Source: Desulfobacterales bacterium (GTDB lineage Bacteria > Desulfobacterota > Desulfobacteria > Desulfobacterales > Desulfosalsimonadaceae). Taken from it: a stretch of 37,169 nt of DNA. How positions within the stretch are numbered: the first letter of the stretch is position 1; each line of letters begins with the position of its first letter. The notes under the pieces are model-generated. The model made no database searches and had not been told where the DNA came from. It saw only the letters and a list, made by a program, of their open reading frames with translations. Positions 32,074 to 37,169 of the stretch are shown here, one piece after another. Position numbers and translations under genes: made by a program. The stretch lies in contig SLJY01000057.1 in the NCBI GenBank assembly GCA_007134875.1, positions 1 to 37,169 on the forward strand, in the 5' to 3' direction.

Positions 32074-33894
32074 TTATGCCCCTTTTTTGTCCGGCCGCCC
32101 CGAAGACGGCAGATCGATCAGAAATTCGGTTCCCTTGTCCGGTGTGCTGTGTACAGTGATGCGGCCGCCGTGATCCTCCACGATCTTGTGGACGATGGCC
32201 AGACCCAGGCCCGTACCGGACGGCTTGGTGGTGAAATATGGGTCGAAGATGCGGACCAGATCATCCTGCCGTATCCCGGAGCCCGTATCCGCGATGCGCA
32301 CCCGGATGCCGCCTTCTTCGGACCGTTTCGATTCCACCTGGATTTCTCCGCCTTCCTCCATGGACTGGATTGCGTTGCCATACAGGTTGAGCAGGCACTG
32401 GAGAAACCGGTCGGCGTCGATAAGCACTTCCGGCAGGTCTTTGCCCTTTCGCACGGTTATGCCAATGCCTCGGGATTCCGCGTCCCGGCCGGTCAGTCGG
32501 ACGGAATGCTCCAGAACCTCGTTGATGTCGGCGGGACGGACATGAATCTGCGAGGGGCGGGCGAACTCCAGGAGTTCATTGATCACCCGGTTGAGCCGGT
32601 CGGTTTCTTCCACCATGACTTTGGCTGCCTCCGCCGCCTCGGTATCGTTTTCAAAGCGATTTTTGAAATAGGTGGCCATTCCCTTGACCGAACTCAGCGG
32701 GTTGCGGATTTCATGGGCCACGCCGGCGGCAAGCTCTCCGATGGCGGCCAGCTTTTCCTTGCGCTGCATTTCGCGGCGCAACTCCATGATTTCAGTGAGA
32801 TCCCGGAAAATGACCAGGCTGCCGACCCATATGTCGTCCTCGTTGACGATGGCAGCGGAACTCACACTCAATGGAACCACATCTTTTCCGGAAAAAGTAC
32901 ACTCGATTTCCTTTTCGGTAACCCGTTCGTGCGAATCCCCCGATGAGACCTGTCCGGCCATGTTTTCCGGCAAAACGTCCGCGGCCTGCCGGCCAACGAG
33001 ATCCGCTTCGGTCATGGCCGTGATGGACAGGGCCGCGGGGTTGGCCAGGAGGATGACGCCGTGATGATCGGTGACGATCAGCCCGGCAGGAAGCCCCGAG
33101 ACAACCTCGTCGGCCATTGCGCTGGTATCCTGGAGCCTGCGGCGTGTGCTCCGGTACCGGCGGGTTATGAGCATGGAGGTAAACCCTGCGAATCCCAGCA
33201 CCACCACCACGGACGAAATGACAGCCGTGTTTCTGAAGTCCTGGCGGCGGGCTTCGATGAACGGGGTGCGGTCAAACCCGATAAAGATAAGGCTGGACTG
33301 TTTTTCAAAGGCGGACGGTGCGCACCACCCGCCCTCTCCGTTTTCACCGGCCCGGGATCCCATCATGCCCATCATGTGCCGGCCGTCTCGCATGTGCTGC
33401 ATGCGCCCTGCGCCGCGTCCGTCTCTGCGACGGCCGGCATAGGGGTTGAAAAACCGGTGGACCTCGAATGCGGGAATGCCTTCCGGTGTATCGGTGAGGC
33501 GCCAGTTGGCCTCTTGTTCGGCATCCGGTAAGTCATCGGCTGCCGGGCTATGAAACTGGGTGCCGATCCTTTCCGGGTTGCTGTGGGCGCGGATTTCCCC
33601 GTGGGTATCGGTCACCGCGATATACAGAACATCCGCCTGGTCCGCGATTTCTTCCATCAGAAACTGGACCTGGCGTTCCGTCCATCCCATGGCCATCATG
33701 CCGGTGCGCGTGCCCGCCTCGAAGGATTTGATAAGGGCGGATCCCTTTTCCAGCAGAACATTGGCCATGTAGCGGTTTTCACGGTTATAGGTGTTGACGG
33801 CCATGGCCGCCAGTACCGCGAGCAGGATCGCGGCGGAGCCGATGATGATCCATGGCGATACGTATGCACTGAAGTGCCTTGCCTCTACCTTCAT
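32074..33894 (-). CDS. zraS: Membrane sensor histidine kinase with Met/His-rich sensor loop (ZraS-like)
   Basis: This 606-residue kinase has an N-terminal membrane segment (about 13-32), a periplasmic sensor region, and a second membrane segment (about 222-244). A PAS domain (about 265-370) follows, then a dimerisation domain with the phosphoacceptor histidine in GVAHEIRNPLSS, and an ATPase domain with NLYGNAIQSM, DTGSGI and GTGLGLAI. The sensor region contains a stretch dense in Met, His, Arg and Gly with RMQHMRDGRHMMGMMG (about 33350-33410), which looks able to bind soft or transition metals. ATG 33894 is used; TTG 33903 is the only earlier option. It lies upstream of zraR in one operon. 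Confidence 0.93.
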   Translation of the reverse strand: MKVEARHFSAYVSPWIIIGSAAILLAVLAAMAVNTYNRENRYMANVLLEKGSALIKSFEAGTRTGMMAMGWTERQVQFLMEEIADQADVLYIAVTDTHGEIRAHSNPERIGTQFHSPAADDLPDAEQEANWRLTDTPEGIPAFEVHRFFNPYAGRRRDGRGAGRMQHMRDGRHMMGMMGSRAGENGEGGWCAPSAFEKQSSLIFIGFDRTPFIEARRQDFRNTAVISSVVVVLGFAGFTSMLITRRYRSTRRRLQDTSAMADEVVSGLPAGLIVTDHHGVILLANPAALSITAMTEADLVGRQAADVLPENMAGQVSSGDSHERVTEKEIECTFSGKDVVPLSVSSAAIVNEDDIWVGSLVIFRDLTEIMELRREMQRKEKLAAIGELAAGVAHEIRNPLSSVKGMATYFKNRFENDTEAAEAAKVMVEETDRLNRVINELLEFARPSQIHVRPADINEVLEHSVRLTGRDAESRGIGITVRKGKDLPEVLIDADRFLQCLLNLYGNAIQSMEEGGEIQVESKRSEEGGIRVRIADTGSGIRQDDLVRIFDPYFTTKPSGTGLGLAIVHKIVEDHGGRITVHSTPDKGTEFLIDLPSSGRPDKKGA

Positions 33895-34167
33895 GATAAA
33901 CAATCAACCGGGTTCGGGGTGTAAAATCGAAGGCCTGCTGTCTTTTTATGAATGAAACGACCATCCTTTTGCAAAACCGCAGGATCGCGAACTTTTAAAG
34001 GTGTATACCCACATTTATATAGCAATTACTGTGCCGTAATAAAAGGATATCCTGCTGCTCGTTTTTTCGGTTTTCCGTGTGAATGTTTTTCCTGGCCGTG
34101 TTGCGCCTGGATACTTCTTGCACACTGATTGTAAAATATATATACAACCATTGGCTTTGTCCATCCT

Positions 34168-34177
34168 GAACCGGTTC
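34168..34177. promoter_or_regulatory. Candidate upstream activator site for ZraR
   Basis: GAACCGGTTC is a perfect 10-bp palindrome centred about 94 bp upstream of the predicted sigma-54 start site, a normal distance for an NtrC-family enhancer. Only one clear copy was seen. The rest of the AT-rich 33895-34240 spacer holds no gene; short repeats of TTGAT/ATCAA occur at 34184-34207. Confidence 0.35.
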
Positions 34178-34240
34178 CTGATTTTGATCAATTAAATTTT
34201 TCATCAATTATTTTGTATATTTATAATTATTCTAATTTCA

Positions 34241-34256
34241 TGGCATGTCGGTTGCA
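34241..34256 (+). promoter_or_regulatory. Sigma-54 promoter of zraP
   Basis: TGGCATGTCGGTTGCA carries GG at 34242-34243 and GC at 34254-34255 with the strict spacing of a -24/-12 promoter (consensus TGGCAC-N5-TTGCW). Transcription should begin near 34267, leaving a leader of about 58 bases before zraP. The divergent operon encodes a sigma-54 activator. Confidence 0.85.
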
Positions 34257-34324
34257 GTTCATACAGGCAAAGAGGCTGATTTTTACAGTCTGAAATCGCA
34301 CACACTCAACCAGGGAGGTAAAAA

Positions 34325-34708
34325 ATGAAAGGCAACGTAATAATAACCATCGCAGTTATGGCAGTCATCGGATTCGCGGCGGTATCGGCATGGGCGGGAC
34401 CCTGGAGTGGTCCCCGGGGTGGAATGTGGGGTGGAGGAGCCCCCGGTTACTGCCTGTACGCCGATCCGGAAGGGCGGCAGCCCTATGATGAAACAGCGGA
34501 GCTCCGAAGCGAGCTTGCCGGTAAGCAGGGCGAGTACCGGGCTTTGATGCGCGGCGGCAACCCGGACCCGGAGCGGGCCGGCCAGCTTCAGCGAGAAATG
34601 TCTGACATCCAGAACGAGCTCCGGTCAAAGGCCCGCCAGTACCGAGATGAAACCGGCTACACCCCCCGCGGCGGCCGTGCCGGACGCCGCATGGGTCCCT
34701 GCTGGTAA
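34325..34708 (+). CDS. zraP: Periplasmic ZraP-like metal/stress-associated protein
   Basis: This 127-residue protein has a signal peptide (about residues 1-24, cleavage after SAWA), so it is periplasmic. The mature part opens with a Gly/Trp/Met-rich segment (GPWSGPRGGMWGGGAPGYC). An amphipathic helical region (TAELRSELAGKQGEYRALM to LRSKARQYRDE) follows, resembling the ZraP/CpxP-like heavy-metal resistance family, and the tail is basic and ends CW. Two cysteines, near each end, may bind metal or form a disulfide. In enterobacteria ZraP binds zinc, acts as a chaperone and restrains ZraS. GGGAGG precedes the ATG by about six bases. Expression from the sigma-54 promoter at 34241 is the natural inference. 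Confidence 0.85.
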   Translation: MKGNVIITIAVMAVIGFAAVSAWAGPWSGPRGGMWGGGAPGYCLYADPEGRQPYDETAELRSELAGKQGEYRALMRGGNPDPERAGQLQREMSDIQNELRSKARQYRDETGYTPRGGRAGRRMGPCW

Positions 34709-34717
34709 AATTAAATT

Positions 34718-34819
34718 TAGGGGACGTCCTTAACTTATTAACTTATTCCCCGTTCGGTTTTTCTCATTATGGTATTCTCGTTGAGAGTGAATAAGTTAAT
34801 AAGTTAAGGACGTCCCCTA
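34718..34819. repeat. Long perfect inverted repeat (REP/BIME-like)
   Basis: Two arms of 31 bp, 34718-34748 and 34789-34819, are perfect inverse complements (arm begins TAGGGGACGTCCTTAACTTA) around a 40-base centre. A second GTCCCC block follows the right arm. A half copy is present at 36577-36605. Such GGGGACGTCC-bearing palindromes resemble REP sequences handled by Y1-type REP transposases, but no transposase is in the window. It may also terminate zraP transcription. Confidence 0.85.
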
Positions 34820-34883
34820 CGTCCCCTAAATCCCTTCCCCTGATTCATGTTTTTGATTGCGGGGAAACGTGGAAAACTATATG

Positions 34884-34918
34884 GTGGCTAAACGAAAATC
34901 AGGTTTTCGTTCGGCCAT
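34884..34918. mobile_element. Minimal family B element (B4), ends only
   Basis: The two B termini (GTGGCTAAACGAAAA and TTTTCGTTCGGCCAT) are joined by five bases into a hairpin, with the whole middle lost. TATATG stands on both sides (34878-34883 and 34919-34924), a possible 6-bp target duplication. Confidence 0.55.
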
Positions 34919-34958
34919 TATATGATATGCCGGATGGAATGAGGCCTTACCGGTTGTG

Positions 34959-34980
34959 CCGGGTTTTTTCGGAAACCCGG
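34959..34980 (+). other. Leader hairpin before the nucleotide-sugar dehydrogenase gene
   Basis: CCGGGTTT and AAACCCGG form an 8-bp stem around a six-base loop, 45 bp before the start codon. Outer ACCGG and CCGGT blocks could extend the structure. No T-run follows, so a simple terminator is unlikely; a role in leader RNA is possible. Confidence 0.4.
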
Positions 34981-35025
34981 TGACCGGAGGCGTGAGCGCC
35001 AATTGCGCAGATACGGGCAGGTGTT

Positions 35026-36312
35026 ATGAAAGACAGTACTATCGGAGTGATCGGACTGGGGTACGTGGGTCTGCCGCTGGCAGTGGCCTTTGGCAGGCAC
35101 TTTGATACAGTGGGTTTCGATATCAAAAAAGACCTGATCTGCTGTTTCCGGCGCCACGAGGATCCCATGGGCGAATTGACGCCGGATGAACTCAAATCCG
35201 CCGCAAAACTGCGCTTCGCCGATAACCCGGAAGCACTCCGGGAAGCCGACTTTCTCGTTGTGGCAACGCCCACGCCCATCGACATTGCCCGCCAGCCGGA
35301 TCTCTGCCCGCTTACATCGGCCACGGAAACCGCCGGGCGTAACATGAAAAAAGGGGCTACGGTGGTATTCGAATCCACTGTTTATCCCGGGCTCACCGAG
35401 GAGATCTGCGTTCCCATCCTGGAGAAGTATTCGGGCCTGACATGGAAGCAAGGCTTTTTTGTTGGTTATTCTCCCGAGCGGATCAATCCGGGCGACCGGG
35501 AGCATACCCTTTCATCCATCGTCAAGGTGGTAGCAGGCGATACATCGGAGACCCTGGAAAAAGTGGCCGCGCTCTATGATACCATCGTGGATGCTGGAGT
35601 CTACCGTACGGAAACCATCCGGGAAGCCGAGGCGGCAAAAGTGATCGAAAACACCCAACGGGATCTGAACATCGCCCTGATGAACGAACTGGCGGTGATA
35701 TTCGATAAGCTTGGCATCGACACGCAAAACGTTTTGTCCGCGGCCGGATCCAAATGGAATTTTCTGCCGTTCCGGCCGGGGTTGGTCGGCGGTCACTGCA
35801 TCGGAGTCGATCCTTACTACCTTACCCACAAGGCAGAAACCCTCGGGTATCATCCCCAGGTAATCCTCGCGGGCCGTCGAATCAACGACTCCATGGGAAA
35901 ATTCGTGGCTGAAAAGACGGTCAAGCTCATGTGTTCAGCCGGCGTAAACATCCGGAATACCAAGGTGGCCATTTTCGGGCTTACTTTCAAGGAGAACTGC
36001 GCGGACACCCGGAATACCCGCGTGGTTGACATTATCGATGAGCTTCGCAATTACGGCATCGATCCCCTCGTTCACGACCCGCTTGCGGATAGACCCTCCG
36101 CCCGGGCCATGTACGGCCTGACCCTTTGCGACAAAACGGATCTTATCAACCTGGACGCCGTCATTATCGCCGTGGCCCACGATGCCTACCGCGCCATGAG
36201 CATCGCCGATTTTCAGGCAATGCTTACGCAAAACGGCTGCCTTATTGATGTCAAAGGAATGCTCAATCCCAAAACCGTCTCGGAAAACGGCATCCATATC
36301 TGGCGCTTGTAA
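35026..36312 (+). CDS. tviB: Nucleotide-sugar dehydrogenase (TviB/WbpA family, UDP-N-acetylglucosamine C6)
   Basis: This 428-residue cytosolic enzyme oxidises the C6 hydroxyl of a UDP-sugar to a carboxylate with two NAD+. It has the N-terminal Rossmann motif IGVIGLGYVGLPLAVAFG, FESTVYPGLTEE, the helical dimer region with EAAKVIENTQRDLNIALMNE, the catalytic cysteine in GGHCIGVDPYYL, and the C-terminal FGLTFKENCADTRNTR block. It groups by sequence with TviB/WbpA-type UDP-GlcNAc dehydrogenases rather than with UDP-glucose enzymes, a judgement from recalled motifs. GCAGG stands four bases before the ATG. No other polysaccharide genes are within reach, so the product (capsule, O-antigen or exopolysaccharide) is unknown. 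Confidence 0.93.
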   Translation: MKDSTIGVIGLGYVGLPLAVAFGRHFDTVGFDIKKDLICCFRRHEDPMGELTPDELKSAAKLRFADNPEALREADFLVVATPTPIDIARQPDLCPLTSATETAGRNMKKGATVVFESTVYPGLTEEICVPILEKYSGLTWKQGFFVGYSPERINPGDREHTLSSIVKVVAGDTSETLEKVAALYDTIVDAGVYRTETIREAEAAKVIENTQRDLNIALMNELAVIFDKLGIDTQNVLSAAGSKWNFLPFRPGLVGGHCIGVDPYYLTHKAETLGYHPQVILAGRRINDSMGKFVAEKTVKLMCSAGVNIRNTKVAIFGLTFKENCADTRNTRVVDIIDELRNYGIDPLVHDPLADRPSARAMYGLTLCDKTDLINLDAVIIAVAHDAYRAMSIADFQAMLTQNGCLIDVKGMLNPKTVSENGIHIWRL

Positions 36313-36395
36313 AAAGTGCGGCAATAAGGACTGAAGAGAGGGGCATCCATAACTTATCAACTTTTTTCCTTTCCATTTTTTGAATTCGCAATGTA

Positions 36396-36474
36396 GATGC
36401 TTCCGTAAAAAGTCGCGATCGACTATTTTATAAAAGCGCCATAGGATGCGCTTTCTTCGTCAGCACATCCTATG
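36396..36474 (+). mobile_element. Second composite of a family A left arm and a C element
   Basis: GATGCTTCCGTAAAAAGTCG on to TTTATAAAA is the left arm of family A. It is followed directly by CATAGGATGCGC, and then the complementary TCAGCACATCCTATG closes a C hairpin. The junction matches that of the composite at 30601-30678. No clear target duplication was found. Confidence 0.7.
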
Positions 36475-36576
36475 TTCCTCAAACGCCAGGCATATGGCTT
36501 CAGGGATAATTGGTACTTCAAGCTTCGATTATATTTTATTCACGAATCCATCCCGGCGTTTCCCGGATAAATCAAA

Positions 36577-36605
36577 AATAAGTTAATAAGTTAAGGACGT
36601 CCCCC
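36577..36605. repeat. Half copy of the REP-like inverted repeat
   Basis: AATAAGTTAATAAGTTAAGG followed by ACGTCCCC is identical over 28 bases to the right arm at 34791-34818. It ends 17 bp before the trpA stop. A related AACTTATCAACTT lies at about 36350. The remaining part of the 36313-36621 spacer shows no gene. Confidence 0.8.
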
Positions 36606-36621
36606 AATTCCCCCCTATCGC

Positions 36622-37169
36622 CTACATTCGGGTGGCGGATTTGTAGGATGCCGTTTGGGTGCGGAGGCGGACGGGGAGGTCCGGATCGTCGATGTTGTCC
36701 TCGATGGTGCGCTCGAAGGCGGAGCCGATAACCACCCCGTCGGCCACACGCGCCACGGCGGCCACATCGTCTGGCGTGGAGATTCCGAAGCCAACGCATA
36801 CCGGCAGAGGCGTCATCTGCTTGAGCCGCGTTACCTGGCCGCCGGATTCGCCGGCGTCCAGGCCGTCCGATCCGGTCACGCCGGTCTTGGAAACCATGTA
36901 GATAAACCCGTCCGAAACCGCGGCGATCTCCTTCATCCGTTCGTCCGGCGTGGTGGGCGCCACCAGCCGGATCAAGGGAAAGGGGGCGCCGTTCCACCGG
37001 TCGGTCATTTCGGCCGATTCCTCCGGCGGAAGATCCACCACCAGCACACCGTCGGCGCCGGCTGCGCTGAAATCCGCGTAAAATTTTTCAATGCCGTATG
37101 CATGGATTGGGTTGTAGTAGGAAAATACGATGATGGGGATATCCGCCGATCGTTTCCGGATTTCGGATA
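36622..37169 (-). CDS. trpA: Tryptophan synthase alpha chain, C-terminal part (runs off the window)
   Basis: About 181 residues of the TIM-barrel alpha subunit, which cleaves indole-3-glycerol phosphate to indole and glyceraldehyde 3-phosphate. Visible motifs are PIIVFSYYNPIHAYG, the VLVVDLPPEE block with the acidic active-site region, LVAPTTPDER, FIYMVSKTGVTG, VCVGFGIST and the phosphate-binding GVVIGSAFE. The N-terminal third, including the other catalytic glutamate, lies beyond the window edge. trpB would be expected upstream on the minus strand. The stop codon follows a basic tail. The frame is intact throughout. Confidence 0.97.
   Translation of the reverse strand, partial: SEIRKRSADIPIIVFSYYNPIHAYGIEKFYADFSAAGADGVLVVDLPPEESAEMTDRWNGAPFPLIRLVAPTTPDERMKEIAAVSDGFIYMVSKTGVTGSDGLDAGESGGQVTRLKQMTPLPVCVGFGISTPDDVAAVARVADGVVIGSAFERTIEDNIDDPDLPVRLRTQTASYKSATRM

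Noticed and set aside
31684-32946. 420-codon plus-strand frame across zraR and zraS
   Set aside because: It crosses the junction of two confidently assigned genes on the other strand and has no domain of its own.

Overview
The window looks like a chromosomal segment of an anaerobic Desulfobacterota bacterium, most likely a sulfate reducer of the Desulfobacterales type. The evidence is a monofunctional Ni-Fe carbon monoxide dehydrogenase, two separate heterodisulfide-reductase/Qmo-like iron-sulfur clusters, a glutaredoxin/ferredoxin-thioredoxin-reductase pair, CysQ, and a ZraPSR-like sigma-54 envelope stress system, in GC-rich genes separated by repeat-laden spacers. The assignment is an inference from gene content; no rRNA or tRNA gene was seen.

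Layout. 0.2-3.3 kb: cooS (minus) with a clear terminator, divergent from a small unknown gene. 3.3-5.8 kb: a YyaL/SSP411-type thioredoxin-fold protein and a zinc-ribbon peptide ending in a terminator. 6.0-7.0 kb: an O-methyltransferase. 7.6-10.3 kb: a membrane b-type cytochrome fused to four Fe-S motifs, followed by an HdrB-like protein. 10.3-11.8 kb: CheR and a second methyltransferase, head to head. 12.0-13.1 kb: a chimeric pseudogene (tricorn-type protease remnant joined to a family 3 solute-binding domain). 13.3-16.2 kb: a Fic protein and glutamate dehydrogenase in a block dense with repeats. 16.5-19.7 kb: a large PEP/pyruvate-binding protein with a C-terminal nucleotidyltransferase motif. 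19.7-22.6 kb: a TVP38 membrane protein, glutaredoxin, FTR catalytic protein, alpha/beta hydrolase and CutA. 23.4-28.0 kb: an HdrA/QmoB-ferredoxin-MvhD fusion, an HdrD/DsrK-like protein and CysQ in one operon. 28.0-30.5 kb: nfeD-slipin. 30.7-34.7 kb: zraS-zraR divergent from zraP, whose promoter is a good sigma-54 match. 35.0-36.3 kb: a nucleotide-sugar dehydrogenase. 36.6 kb to the end: the 3' part of trpA.

The most striking content is between the genes. Three families of short non-coding inverted-repeat elements (named A, B and C here) recur through the window. Family A (about 150-170 bp) has 18-bp imperfect terminal inverted repeats and 6-7 bp target duplications at several copies. One A copy is inserted inside another, one A copy splits a B copy, and a C copy sits inside a B copy. 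A composite of one A arm with C occurs twice. Several copies lie exactly at gene 3' ends and supply stop codons (Fic, O-methyltransferase, FTR protein); for Fic, removing the element in thought restores a different, slightly downstream end of the gene. No transposase is encoded in the window, so these behave like MITEs mobilised in trans. A fourth element, a perfect 31-bp inverted repeat resembling REP/BIME units, lies at 34.7 kb with a half copy at 36.6 kb.
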